A DNA stretch of 64,000 nt. It comes from Palsa-506 sp963709075. Its GTDB lineage: Bacteria > Actinomycetota > Actinomycetes > Streptosporangiales > Streptosporangiaceae. Positions 1-9,810 of the stretch are shown piece after piece. The translations under genes and the position numbers were made by a program. The first letter of the stretch is position 1; each line of letters opens with the position of its first letter. Under the pieces are notes generated by a model, which worked only from the letters and a program-made list of their open reading frames with translations, was not told the DNA's origin and made no database searches. The stretch is from positions 191,643 to 255,642 of the forward strand of contig CAVPUY010000011.1 of NCBI GenBank assembly GCA_963709075.1, given 5' to 3'.

Positions 1-551
1 GTAAGCCGGGTCTGCCATGATCCGCTCCACCTCGCCCGCCAGCCGGCTCGGCTCCAGCTCAAGTGCCCGCGGGAAAGGCTCGGTCTCGTAGCCGCGCGCA
101 AGCTCGTGGGCATGCGCGGAATAGGCCCGCTCGACCGGGTCACGCAGCAGTACGAGCAGCTTCACCCCCGGCAGGTCGCGGGCGATCCGCCCGGCGGCCA
201 GCGGGTGGAACATGTAGTACGGGCTGGACTCGAAGGTGACAGGGCCGGCACGCCGGGCAGGTCACGGGTGGCCCGCCGGGCCCGGGCCCGCAGCGGAAAA
301 TGGGCCTGATACCAGCCGGGCCCGCGGGCGTAATCGGTGTCGAAGTAATGCACGCCCTTGTGCCAGACCGCCTTGGCCACGGCCGGGTGCTGGCTGAGCG
401 TGCGGTACATGGAGGTCGTGCCGGACCGCTGCGCGCCGACAATCAGGAAGGCGGGGAGCATCCTGGCCCGGTAGGTGAGCCGCCCGGCCGTGACCGAGAA
501 CCCGTGCGCCGCCCGTTTGACCGATGGCGAGAAGGTTGAGCCGTCAGCCAT
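1..551 (-). CDS. Sulfotransferase, partial (runs off window start), frameshifted
   Basis: A PAPS-dependent sulfotransferase that would put sulfate on a glycan or small molecule. The ATG at 551 opens a frame with the P-loop-like PAPS motif AFLIVGAQRSGTTS around residue 35. That frame is good to about 240. One base out of phase it continues as VTFESSPYYMFHP and then LLVLLRDPVERAYSAHAHE, the usual second sulfotransferase signature, and stays open to base 1, so the C-terminus lies outside the window. The single-base break near 240 is probably a sequence error. Gene order with the polysaccharide genes upstream suggests sulfation of the exported polymer, which is inference. Confidence 0.8.
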
Positions 552-591
552 GTGCGCGTGCCTCCGAGTCTGTCTGTGAGCTGCCAGCGAT

Positions 592-1847
592 TCATCGCCG
601 CGCCACCGCGTCGGTGATCGCCGGGATAAGCCAGGCCCCCGCCTGGCCGAGCTTCGCCCCGGCCTTGTCCTGCCGGTCGGTAAGGTACCTGGTGGCCAGG
701 TCAGCTAGGTACAGGATAGCTGTCAGCCGGGCTTCAGCCGGATCGGCCCCGAACGGCGCGAGCAGCTGCGGTGCGCGGTCGACGCAACCGGACGCGGCTG
801 TCCTGGGCTCGCCGCGGGCTGGCACGACCTCGGTCTGCAGCCAGTAATGCAGGGCATCGAAGCCCGCCGGCACATCCCGGGTGAAGCGCTCCCAGTCCCA
901 GACCAGCAGCCCGCGGTCGGTACTCGCCATGTTCCACGGGGTCCAGTCGCCATGCCAGGCGCCGAAGGCGAGCGGCATGCCGCCCGAGTCGGCCGCCAGC
1001 GTGTCAAGCGCCCGGGCCAGGGCATCATGATCAGCGCCGGGGTCGGCCGCCGCCAGCCTGCTGGTGAGCCGTCGCCAGTAGCTGCCGCCGGACAGCGGTG
1101 CCTGCTGCAGCCCGTCGACGCTGGCGATCTCGCTCATCGCCGCCGTGAGCCTGTTGCCACGGGACCGGCCGGCGGCGCAGCCATACCGGGAGCGTGCCCA
1201 GGACCAGGACGTCAAGGCCGCGCCACTGACCGTAGTGCAGGACCCCGGGTATCGTCAGCCCAGCCAGCCTGGCGCGGCCGAGCCGGGCCAGCGCGTCACG
1301 TTCGGCCCGGACGAGCTCGCGGGTGAGCGGGTTGACGCCGATCTTGGCGAAGCCGGCCGGCTGGCCCCGCGGGGTGAGCAGCTGGAGTACTGGCTTGCGG
1401 TTCGCGCGCGCCTCGCCCAGATGCATGCTGACCAGGACATCGCGGCCGAGCGCTTCGGTGAGATACGACTCGATGGTGTCGGTGCCCGGCGGTGCGTGTA
1501 CCCGGACCCGGCCGCGCAGCACGGCCCCGCCGAGCCCGGTGGCCAGGGCGAGCGACAGCGCCCTGGTCGCCAGCCGGGTGGTCCTTGCTCCCGGCTCGCC
1601 GTAGCGGCGCACCGCGGCCGCGGCGGGCCTGGCCGCGGGCGGGACAAGCAGCCGGGGCCGGCTGCAGCCCCGGGAGCACGATGAACTCGGTATGCGCAGG
1701 GTCAGCCGCGGCCCTCCGGCCTGGTGCTGCCCGGCTGACGGTGACGGTGGCCGGCGGCGGCCACAGCAGGCCGGATATCTCGCGCAGGTAGCTGCCCCGG
1801 TCCTGGCTGGCCGGGACCGCTGCGGTCCGTGACGATGCGGGATTCAC
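592..1847 (-). CDS. Phosphotransferase-like protein (APH/choline-kinase fold), two frameshifts
   Basis: A protein of the aminoglycoside/choline phosphotransferase fold. The GTG at 1847 overlaps the stop of the upstream glycosidase gene (GTGA). The frame runs to about 1650 (REISGLLWPPPATVTVS), continues one base out of phase (LVPPAARPAAAAVRRYGEPG to LVLGTLPVWLRR), and changes frame again near 1165 to give the kinase core. The core has HGDWTPWNM, matching the HxDxxxxN catalytic loop, and LLVWDWERF, matching the metal-binding WDWE segment. Stop at 592. The substrate is unknown; such proteins occur in actinobacterial polysaccharide loci. Two single-base breaks in an otherwise well-formed protein suggest sequence error. 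Confidence 0.65.
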
Positions 1848-2972
1848 TGCTCGGGCCCCGGAACCCGGGAGCCGAACTGCGGCTCGGCCAGCAGCCTGCC
1901 GAACGCCCTGACGGCCCTGGCGTGCGAGCTCATCGAGTACGCATAAGGGCGGCCGTTGCTGTCGGTGCCGTCGCCGCTGAAGTAGCTCATGGCCTTGATC
2001 TGCGGATCTTGCCTGGGCAGCCGGCCCGCCGCGGCTAGCCAGGCGGGCCACCGGGCCGGGTTGCCGCCGACGCCGAACTCGCCGATGATGACCGGCTTGG
2101 GATGGTGCGAAGCCCAGGTCAGGAAGGACTCGGCCGTAGTGCTCAGCGGTACCGACGGCGACGGCGAGTAGGCATCGGCGCATACCCAGTCGACTTCCTT
2201 GTTCCCCGGGTAAAAGGCCGGTGCGCGGCCGACCGTGAATCCGTAAGCAGTGGGGCACCAGACCCAGCTGGCATTCGTGGCGCCCACGGCGGTGAAGATG
2301 GCCCTGATGTGGTCCCAAGCGGCGATGTAGTCGGCCGGGGAATGCATCGCCCACTGCAGGTTCGGCCGGTCCATCTCGTGCCGGAATTCCAGCAGGATCG
2401 GGCGGTGCAGGCGTTTCACTGCCTCCGCCCGCTGCCGGATCAGCGTGTCATAACCGCCCGCGATGATGGTCTTGGTATCCGGCGTCCCGCCCCAGGTGAG
2501 CAGCAGCGCCTTGCGGCTGCGGGCGAAGTGCCGGTCAGCCGCCGACGGGAACGGCGAGTCCCACGGGTGGTAGACGTGCACCAGGCCGAGCGGGTGTCCA
2601 AGTTGCTGCTCGAAGCCGCGGACCGCGTCGATCTGCCCTTGCGAGGTGTAGCTCGCGGGCTGGACGTAGGCGCCGAGGTAGGCGCCGGACGCGGGCACCA
2701 GGGGATCGGCCGCCCAGCGCTCGCCGCGGCCGTCCGTAGTGCCCCCGCGCGCTCCGCTGCCCGCCGTGGCCGCCGAGCCCGGCCGCGGCCCGCGGCCGCG
2801 GCCCGTTCTGGCCCGCCGCATCCGCGTGCCACGCCGACGCTACTGCCGCTGCGGCCGTCGCCAGGCCGGCGACCGCCGCCACCACCGCCAGCGCAAGCCT
2901 CGAACTCGCGATCTGCCTGGTCCGCTGGCGGGTGACCTTGCGCCGCGTGCCGCTGTAAGCCCCGCGCGTCAC
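1844..2972 (-). CDS. GH26-like glycosidase (beta-mannanase type) with N-terminal membrane anchor, one frameshift
   Basis: A secreted or membrane-anchored glycoside hydrolase resembling family GH26. The GTG at 2972 overlaps the upstream stop. It gives a basic stretch and hydrophobic segment (ASSRLALAVVAAVAGLATA) typical of a signal or anchor. The catalytic domain is in another frame starting near 2821, so a single-base break lies between about 2720 and 2830. In that 325-residue frame LLEFRHEMD holds the likely acid/base (E149) and IIGEFGV the likely nucleophile (E248), both in GH26 positions. Family polysaccharide-locus glycosidases trim or process the polymer. The exact substrate is not visible. 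Confidence 0.7.
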
Positions 2973-3877
2973 CCCGGGCGGCCGACGATCGGCTCTCGCG
3001 CCGCGTCAGTGGCCACGCCGTGCAGACCTGGGCCGCCCGGCCCGCCGGCCCGGCTATCGGTATAGCGGACGGCGATGACGAACACCAGGAGCAGCAGGCT
3101 GCCGTAGATCCAGCCGCTGAGGATATCGGTGAACCAGTGCAGCGTCAGGTAGCCGCGGCTGTATCCCTCGGCGAAAGCCAGCACGGCCACGGCACCGGCT
3201 GCCCAGATGCCGGCCCGGCGCTGGCGGCTGAACTCGTACCAGAGCAGGAAGGCGATCAGCCCGTAGAAGAGGATAATGCGGTCGCAGCCGCCGGACGGGA
3301 AGGTGCCGTGCGGGCTGCCAGGCGGCCCTGGGCGCTCGAAGGTGTGCCGGATGTAGAGCGTGGTGAAGTGGTCGACCACGATCGCTGCGCCCAGTGCCAG
3401 CGGCGGCAGCCACCGGTTCCGGCGCCAGGTCACCGCAAGGCAGACCGCGGCAGCCACCGCGGCGCCCCAGGTTGTCCAGGTGTCACCGATCTTGGTGAGC
3501 CGGTTCTGCACCGCCGCCCAGGAGTGCATCCGGTGCACGACGGTCCAGTGCTCAATGGGCTTGTCGATAGTCGGCCCGCCATGCACCACGAGCAGCCCGA
3601 GCAGCGCCATCAGGCCATAGACCAGCAAGGCACCCGCGACCACGAGGAGGAGGAATCTCGCCGCGCTCCCGAAAGCAGGCGGCAGGCCGGATGTGCGGTC
3701 CGTGGTGCGCCCTGCCGATGGCGTGCCATGCCGGCTGGCCCGCCCGGCCGGCGACGAGGTGACCGGGCCTGATCCTGCGGGCGCGGCCGGCGCGGCGCGC
3801 CTGGCGAGCAGCGCCGTGACAGCCAGAATCACGGCGATTCCGGCTGCCCAGAGCAGGACAAGCAAGATCTTGGTCAC
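2969..3877 (-). CDS. PAP2-family membrane phosphatase (altered C2 motif)
   Basis: A 302-residue multi-pass membrane protein of the PAP2 (type 2 phosphatidic acid phosphatase) superfamily. In polysaccharide loci such enzymes often remove a phosphate from lipid carriers. Motif C1 is seen as HTFERP and motif C3 as SRGYLTLHWFTD. Motif C2, normally PSGH, reads FPSGGCD here: the histidine that acts as acid/base is glycine. That may mark a divergent subgroup or an inactive enzyme. The N-terminus has one membrane helix and a Pro/Ala/Arg-rich linker before the six-helix core. It ends by overlapping the glycosidase start by 4 bases, so the two are co-transcribed. Confidence 0.8.
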   Translation of the reverse strand: MTKILLVLLWAAGIAVILAVTALLARRAAPAAPAGSGPVTSSPAGRASRHGTPSAGRTTDRTSGLPPAFGSAARFLLLVVAGALLVYGLMALLGLLVVHGGPTIDKPIEHWTVVHRMHSWAAVQNRLTKIGDTWTTWGAAVAAAVCLAVTWRRNRWLPPLALGAAIVVDHFTTLYIRHTFERPGPPGSPHGTFPSGGCDRIILFYGLIAFLLWYEFSRQRRAGIWAAGAVAVLAFAEGYSRGYLTLHWFTDILSGWIYGSLLLLVFVIAVRYTDSRAGGPGGPGLHGVATDAAREPIVGRPG

Positions 3878-4027
3878 GTTCGGTCCCCGTCCTCAGCTAT
3901 TCCCGTAGCTTACCGCCTGACTATTGTGATGACGGATGATACCGGAGATATCGGCGCAGGCGGGAACGCTTCGCGGCGGACCGGGCGGTGCTGTCAATGA
4001 TTCCGCCGATTTCACCGCCAGAGTGCC

Positions 4028-6311
4028 TCACCGGCCCCCTGCGTCGCGATTCCTGGTATTCCGGTCGATAAATGACAGGCCGGGCATATAGGCCAGCGCC
4101 AGCGGGTGCCGGAATCGCCACAGCCCGGCAAGCAGCAGTATGGTGCCGGCCGCCACTGCCGCTGCCGCGAAGACAAGGCCGTCTCCCGCTACGGCCCGCA
4201 CGGCGAGCGGCACCGCGGCGAAGCTCGCCGTCGTCAGCGCGCAGGCAATGAAGGTGCCCCGGCCGAACGGGTGCAGCCGCACTACGGCCGCCACCTGAGC
4301 GAGCGGGGTCAGGTTGGTGATCACGATCGCCACCGCCCAGCCGATCGCCGCGCCGAGGATCCCGTACCGGGGAATGAGGTACAGGTCGAGGCTGACGTTG
4401 ATGACGACGGCCATCAGCCCGTTGGCGAGACTCCAGCTGCTGCGGCCGGTGGTGTTGAGCACCATGTCCACCTGGCCGCACGCGGTGGCGAGGAGCATCG
4501 TCAGCCCGAGGACCACCATCACGCTGTCTCCGGCGCGGTAAGAATGACCGAAGACGGCCAGCAGCTCCGGTCCGTAGATCACCGCGAGCAGGTACAGCGG
4601 CCAGTTCAGGATCACGAGCCAGGCGGTGGTCGCCTGATAGACGATGTTCGCCCCGCGCCGGTCGCCGACCGTGAACATTTCGGTGAACCTGGGCTGCGCC
4701 GCCATGCTGATGGCCGCGTTGCCGAGCTGGCCGACCACGAGGAACCGGGTCGCGGCGGTGTAAATGGCCGCCTCGGCCGGGCCCGATCATGATCGCTACC
4801 AGCACGATGTCGATCCGCTGGATGGTGATCTGGGCGAGGGTGGCCAGCCCGCGAGGTGCGGTGAAGCGCCAGAAACCGCGCGGGCTCGCATTCGCCAGCC
4901 GCCTGTTGTCCATCCTTGACCCGGCCCGCGGCTCAGCTCCGGTGCGCTCGGTCGCCGCCCGGCCGGGGGATTCGTTCCCGGCGCCGGCCGGCGCCGGTTC
5001 CGCGCGCGCTGCGGCTGCCTGGCCGTTGGCCGCAGGTCCGCTGCCAGCCTGGCCCCCGGCGGCCGTCCCGGTGAGCATGGCCAGCGTCACCCGCCGCCGC
5101 GGCGGCCGCCTGCGGCGGATGCGCCGGAACCAGAGCCAGGCGGCCACCGCGGCGGGAATATAGGGCACGGCCCACAACGGCGCCAGCAATGCCGCGCTGC
5201 CCGCTGCCGCGGCAGCGGTCACCGCCAGGCACTGGATCATGGACCGGCCGATCCTGTCCACCATGACCGTGGGGTGCATATCGCGATAGCCCCGGCTGGC
5301 ACCGAGGAACGTGTCAAGCAGGGTCGCGAACGGCAGCGCTAGCGCCAGCGCCCTGAGAGCGTTCGCCACCGCGCTTGGCGTGGCCCCGTTGTGGCCGAGA
5401 TGACCGTCAAGCAGGATGTGTGACAGCGGGCCGGCGAAGACCAGCATGAGCACGGTGGCCAGCACCGAAGCGATGATGACCGGGATGACCGCGGCGCGCA
5501 GGATCCCGGGGATCTTTGCTTCCTCGCCCAGCGAGCGGAGCCGCGCGATGAAGTACACCGCGCCGGTAAAGGCGCCCAGGCTGGCTACCGCCTCGATGAT
5601 CAGGAACAGCGAGGTGGCGGCGAAGAACGCGCCGGCCACCGGCCTGCTGAACTGCCTCGTCACGATCAAGGTCACGCCAAGGGTCGCGACCGCGGAGATA
5701 GCCGCGCCTGCCAGGTTGAGCGTCCCGCCGCGCGCGACCTCCGCTAGCCCGGCCCCCTTGCGCCCGGTCGCTGCCGCCCGGCCCGGCGGCGCATTGCCCG
5801 TTGCCGCCTGGCCTGGTGCCGCCTGGTCCGTTGCCGCCTCGGCCGCGCGTGCTGCGCGGTCAGGCGCCGCGTAGTCGTCGGGCACTGCGCGGTCAAGGAT
5901 CATGGGGAGCGGCATGGTGAGGTCCGTTGCCGAATGATCGGGGTCGCCACGGCTAGGGCCCGGGTCGCCAGTGCCCGGGTCGTGAGGGCGAGCGCCGCCA
6001 GTGCCCGGGTCGTCAGGGCGAGCGCCGCCAGTGCCCGGGTCGTCAGGACGAGGGTCGCCATTGCGAGGATCTTCCTGGCCTGGGTCTTCCTGGCCTGGGT
6101 CTTCCTGGCCTGGGTCTTCCTGGCCTGGGTCTTCCTGGTCCGCATCGTAGCCCGGCCCGGCATGCCCATGGTCGGCCCAGGCCGGCTCGGCTGGCCCGCG
6201 GCCGGCTCCCGGACCAGGCTCCGGCCCGTTCCGCACCACGTCCTGGCCGGCCTGCTGCCGCGCGGTCAGGCCCGGCCGCGCCCGCGCCTGCCTCGCGGAA
6301 GGCCGTGCCAT
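4028..6311 (-). CDS. Wzx/MurJ-type polysaccharide flippase with long repetitive N-terminus, one frameshift
   Basis: A multi-pass transporter of the MATE/oligosaccharide flippase superfamily, expected to move lipid-linked repeat units across the membrane. The ATG at 6311 overlaps the upstream TAA by one base. About 200 hydrophilic residues come first, containing EDPGQ repeats and DPGTGGARP repeats. The transporter core starts at LAEVARGGTLNLAGAAISA and includes a large hydrophilic loop before RIDIVLVAIMIGP. Near 4780 the frame must change by one base: the true continuation is AEAAIYTAATRFLVVGQLG and ends DRNTRNRDAGGR at 4028. The unshifted frame stays open to 3921 but turns into low-complexity Arg-rich sequence. 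Confidence 0.8.
5971..6060. repeat. Three tandem 30-bp repeats in flippase 5' coding region
   Basis: Three head-to-tail 30-base units at 5971, 6001 and 6031, the third with a few changes. They encode the DPGTGGARP-type peptide repeat of the flippase N-terminus. Because the unit is a multiple of three, copy-number change would alter tail length without breaking the frame. Confidence 0.9.
6071..6140. repeat. 15-bp tandem repeat (four perfect units plus one degenerate)
   Basis: The unit CTTCCTGGCCTGGGT is repeated perfectly at 6071, 6086, 6101 and 6116, with a decayed fifth unit to 6140. On the minus strand it encodes EDPGQ repeats in the flippase N-terminal tail. The length is in frame, so slippage would only change tail length. 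Confidence 0.92.
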
Positions 6312-7864
6312 TACGCAGGCAGCCCGGCCGGGTCGGCCAGGCCTTCCGGCGCGTCCGCCGGCTGGCCGGCCTGCAGCTGGCGGGCCAGGTCATTGCGCCA
6401 GAGCAGCGCGTAGGCGAGCATGGTGAAGCCGAGCGGGGCGATCACGGCGACATAGGTGAACATGTAGACGAAAGACAGCAGCAGGATCAGTACGCCGGCC
6501 ATCCCGTACGGGCTGGTATCTCGCCAGTACCGCCAGCACCCGAACGCGAAGAAGGCCAGGTACAGCGCGGCGCCCACGATGCCATTGCAGATCAGCAGCA
6601 GCCAGAGCTGGCCGTTGCCGCCGACCGGGGTCTCGCCGCAGCTCCCGCAGTTGGCTGTCGGCCCGATCGCGATCGAGCTCGGGCTGCCGACCTCCTGCCT
6701 GGTGTCGCCGTACCCAAGGACCGGCGATGCCAGCGCGTCTTTCATGGCCACCGCGGACAGGGTGGCGCGCAGGTCGTTGCTCTTGCCGTTCTGCAGCCGC
6801 TGGCTGATGACGCCATGCAGCGGAGTGGCCAGCACCGCCACTCCGACGATGGCGATGCCGGCCAGGATCGCCGTCAGCAAGCCAAGCTTGCCGCGGGCGG
6901 CCATCCGGACCGCCAGGTAGCAAGCCGCCAGCCCGACCCCGATCCACACGCCCCGGTTCAGCGAGTACACGAGCGGCACCAGCGCGATCACCATCGCGCT
7001 GCCGCTGATCAGCCGCTGCCTGCGCGTCCCGGCCATCCACCAGGCCACGATCAGCCAGGGCAGCAGGATCGTCAGGCTGTTGCCCCAGGCATTGGTGTAA
7101 TCGAACGGTGCCTTCGGCCGCCCCTGCCCGCCGGCCGTCCCGAAGACGTTCTGCACCTGTGCCAGGCCAGGGTGCATGGAGGCCTGGATCTGCACGTTGG
7201 TCTGCAGGCTGTGCGGGATCAGCAGCAAGGTGGGCGAGCTGAACTGGAAGTTCGGTGCGAGCACCCCGCCGATACCGCCGCCGATGGCGTAGAGCGCGAC
7301 CAGCCCGAGCAGCCAGGCGAGCTTACGGCGCGGCAGTTCGCGCTCGGTCAGGTTCCCGGCGTATAGCAGCAGCACGGTCACGCCGGCATAGCTGGCCGCC
7401 CTGATCGCGAACGAGATCACCCGGTGGCTGATCGAGCTGTCTACGGTCCCCGGTGCGGTCAGCAACAGCATCGGGATCCCGGCCAGCACCCAGATCATGA
7501 ACAGCAGCCAGATGCCGAAGCCCGGCGGCACCCGGATCTTGCGGCTGCCGGTCCTGCGCCAGGCCAGCATCCTGGCCGCCATCGGCACCGCCAGGATGAT
7601 CCACATGAAGTCGGCCACGCCGAGCGCCCACCACAGCGGGTAGCCCGCCAGCAGCGCAGTTATCGGCCAGCTGGGATGGCTGGCTAGCCAGCGCCGCACC
7701 GGGCGCCGCCTGGCATCCCGGCGCCCGCGGGCGCCGGGATGGGCCGCCCGGCCGGTGCCTTCGGGACCGGACGCCTGGCCCGGCCCGGTAGTCCCAGGCC
7801 GGGTAGTCACCGGCGGCCGGGTAGTCACCGGCGGCCTGGTAGCCGGCCGCGCCGTCGCGGTCAC
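6311..7864 (-). CDS. O-antigen ligase / Wzy-type polymerase family membrane protein
   Basis: A 517-residue multi-pass membrane protein of the O-antigen ligase/polymerase (Wzy_C) family. About ten or more hydrophobic segments are visible, starting at WPITALLAGYPLWWALG. The conserved central region LVPLVYSLNRGVWIGVG holds the family Arg, and the following periplasmic-type loop contains ASPVLGYGDTRQEVGSPSS. Its role is to polymerise or ligate lipid-linked repeat units. The start is uncertain: GTG 7864 gives a TRPPVTT-repeat tail. An ATG at 7925 in another frame would also read through the repeat array, and a one-base break between them is possible. Stop and flippase start overlap by one base. 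Confidence 0.8.
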   Translation of the reverse strand: MTATARPATRPPVTTRPPVTTRPGTTGPGQASGPEGTGRAAHPGARGRRDARRRPVRRWLASHPSWPITALLAGYPLWWALGVADFMWIILAVPMAARMLAWRRTGSRKIRVPPGFGIWLLFMIWVLAGIPMLLLTAPGTVDSSISHRVISFAIRAASYAGVTVLLLYAGNLTERELPRRKLAWLLGLVALYAIGGGIGGVLAPNFQFSSPTLLLIPHSLQTNVQIQASMHPGLAQVQNVFGTAGGQGRPKAPFDYTNAWGNSLTILLPWLIVAWWMAGTRRQRLISGSAMVIALVPLVYSLNRGVWIGVGLAACYLAVRMAARGKLGLLTAILAGIAIVGVAVLATPLHGVISQRLQNGKSNDLRATLSAVAMKDALASPVLGYGDTRQEVGSPSSIAIGPTANCGSCGETPVGGNGQLWLLLICNGIVGAALYLAFFAFGCWRYWRDTSPYGMAGVLILLLSFVYMFTYVAVIAPLGFTMLAYALLWRNDLARQLQAGQPADAPEGLADPAGLPA

Positions 7865-7900
7865 CGGCGGCCTGGTAGCCGGCCGCGCCGTCGCCCCGGC
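7798..7900. repeat. Repeat array at start of O-antigen ligase gene
   Basis: Direct repeats built from the core CACCGGCGGCC: two roughly 18-base copies (GGGTAGT plus core) followed by two roughly 33-base copies (core, then TGGTAGCCGGCCGCGCCGTCGC). The array covers the presumed start codon region of the ligase gene, which is why the start cannot be fixed confidently. Confidence 0.8.
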
Positions 7901-7995
7901 GGATCGGCTGCAGCCGCGCCGTCATGGCCGTGTCCGGGCTGTGACGGCTGCTGCCGCATGGCGCCCTGGCGCAGGCTCCAGCCCAGCCTGCATAA

Positions 7996-9810
7996 TCAGT
8001 TGCCCCCGGCGGCCTTCTCCGCGGGATCCTCCGGCCCTGGCCGTGGCCCCTTCTCCACTGCTGACGGCACGGTTACCCGCGGCAGCGGCCAGGTCTCGCC
8101 TGCGCCGCGGGCGCCCGCCGTGGCCGTGGCTGCCGCGGTACCGGACCGCTGCGGCTGGCCCTGGCCGGGCAGCACCCGCGGCCGCGGCTCGGCGGCGGCT
8201 GGCCGTGGCTTAGCCTGCTGGCCCGGCCCTGACCGCGGCTTGGCCTGCGGCGCGCGCGGCTCCGGCCTTGCCTTCGCGGTCCGCCCGGCCGCCTTGGACC
8301 TGCCGCGGATCGAGGGCAGCACCGCCGCGCCGAGCACCGCGGTCCGCATCCGGTCCAGCCGCCGGATGCTGTCAGCCGCCTCGGTCTGCCTGGTCGCCGA
8401 TACCTCGATCACCACCAGGGACGCGTCGGCGAACTCGGCCAGGCTGAAGGTGTCGGCGCCCTCGCCGGTCGCCTGCGCCTCGATGACGACATACCGCGCG
8501 TCCCGCTGCAGCTCGGCGACGATCCGCCTGGTCGCATCGTGTTGCATGTGATTAAGCGCCGCCATGGTGTCCACGCCCGGAGTGATTACCCGGAGCCGCG
8601 CCACCTCGGCCGGGCGCCGGGCGACCTCGCTGACCGTGGCCGTGCCGGCCAGCACCTCGGCGAGCCCGCGGCCGTCGCCGACCCCGAGCAGCTGCGCCGT
8701 CACCCCGTCCCGCAGGTCGGCGCAGACCAGGATCACCTCGGACCGGGTCCTGGCCAGGGTGGCGGCAAGATTGGCCGCGACCACGCTGCCGCTCTGGCCG
8801 GCCGAGGTCCCGGCCACCAGGATGACGTGATTCCCGTCACCAAGCCCGGCCGCGACAGCCTGCGCCAGGTCGGTGAATGCCCGGCCGGTCCTTGACCGCG
8901 GCGACACGATCGTCGCCTGCTGGCTGAGCCGCTTCTGCGGGAGGCTGAAAAGCACCGGCAGGTCAAGGAAGCGCTCGACGTCCCTGGCCGAATGAATCCG
9001 GTCGTCGCGGCGGTCCACGGCGAACGCCAGCACGACGCCGATCAGCAGGCCGACCAGCAGGCCGCTCGGGATGTAGAGCAGCGGCTTGGGGTTGCTCGGC
9101 GCCTGCGGCACCGCGGCCGGGCTGTAGATGGTGCCCGGGTTGGTGTTGACCGAGGCACTGAGCGCGGAGATGCTCGTCCGGAGCTTGCCAAGCTCGCTGA
9201 CCTTGAGCGCTAGTTCTGGCTTCAGGATCGCCAGCTCCGTTGAGCTCGCCGGCAGGCCCTTGATCTTGCTCTTCAGCTTGATGGCCTGGGTCTGCAGCGG
9301 CTTCGCGGTGGCCTCCAGCTGCGCCCTCTCGTTCGCGATCTTGTCAAAGGCGGCCGTCTGCCGGACGGTCAGGTATGCCCGGGCGAACGCCTGGGCGCAC
9401 GCCTGCGCGCCGTCCGCTGACGGGGCCGTGCAGCTGATGTTGAGAAACGAGGTGTTCGCCGGCACGGCCACGCTGACCTGCTTGGTGAGCTGCCCGGCGG
9501 TCCGCGTGCTGTGCAGGTACTTTCCCGCCTGCGCGGCAACCGTGGTGGACTGGACGACTTGCGCCTCGTTGTCCATGTTGACGGTGGGGCCGGTGGCAGT
9601 CCTGCTGCCCGCCACGTTGTTGACGTTGGCGGCATTGGGCACGACCTGCACGCTCGAGGTTGCCGTGTAGCTCTTGGGCGTCACGGCGACATAGGCGGCC
9701 GCCGCCAGGGTGCCAAGGCACACCATGCCGAACACTATCCACCAGCGGCGCCGCAGGATGCCGACGTAGTCGGACACCTCGAATGAATCCGACCTTGGCG
9801 AGATGGCCAT
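7996..9810 (-). CDS. Wzz/BY-kinase-like polysaccharide co-polymerase with degenerate P-loop
   Basis: A 604-residue fusion of a Wzz chain-length domain and a bacterial tyrosine kinase (CpsD/CapB) domain. The N-terminal helix is RRRWWIVFGMVCLGTLAAAAYVAV (about 19-42). A periplasmic coiled region follows, then a second helix LYIPSGLLVGLLIGVVLAFAV (about 245-265). The cytoplasmic domain has AGTSAGQSGSVVAANLA where Walker A should read GxGKS/T: the Lys is absent. Walker A' is ILVCADLRDG and keeps its Asp. The C-terminal tail is rich in Pro, Arg and Lys, and has no obvious Tyr cluster. It probably controls chain length without classic kinase activity. First gene of the minus-strand series. Confidence 0.85.
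   Translation of the reverse strand: MAISPRSDSFEVSDYVGILRRRWWIVFGMVCLGTLAAAAYVAVTPKSYTATSSVQVVPNAANVNNVAGSRTATGPTVNMDNEAQVVQSTTVAAQAGKYLHSTRTAGQLTKQVSVAVPANTSFLNISCTAPSADGAQACAQAFARAYLTVRQTAAFDKIANERAQLEATAKPLQTQAIKLKSKIKGLPASSTELAILKPELALKVSELGKLRTSISALSASVNTNPGTIYSPAAVPQAPSNPKPLLYIPSGLLVGLLIGVVLAFAVDRRDDRIHSARDVERFLDLPVLFSLPQKRLSQQATIVSPRSRTGRAFTDLAQAVAAGLGDGNHVILVAGTSAGQSGSVVAANLAATLARTRSEVILVCADLRDGVTAQLLGVGDGRGLAEVLAGTATVSEVARRPAEVARLRVITPGVDTMAALNHMQHDATRRIVAELQRDARYVVIEAQATGEGADTFSLAEFADASLVVIEVSATRQTEAADSIRRLDRMRTAVLGAAVLPSIRGRSKAAGRTAKARPEPRAPQAKPRSGPGQQAKPRPAAAEPRPRVLPGQGQPQRSGTAAATATAGARGAGETWPLPRVTVPSAVEKGPRPGPEDPAEKAAGGN

Noticed and set aside
3921..4027. C-terminal extension of the flippase ORF to 3921
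   Set aside because: This part belongs to the unshifted frame; the conserved flippase sequence ends in the other frame at 4028.
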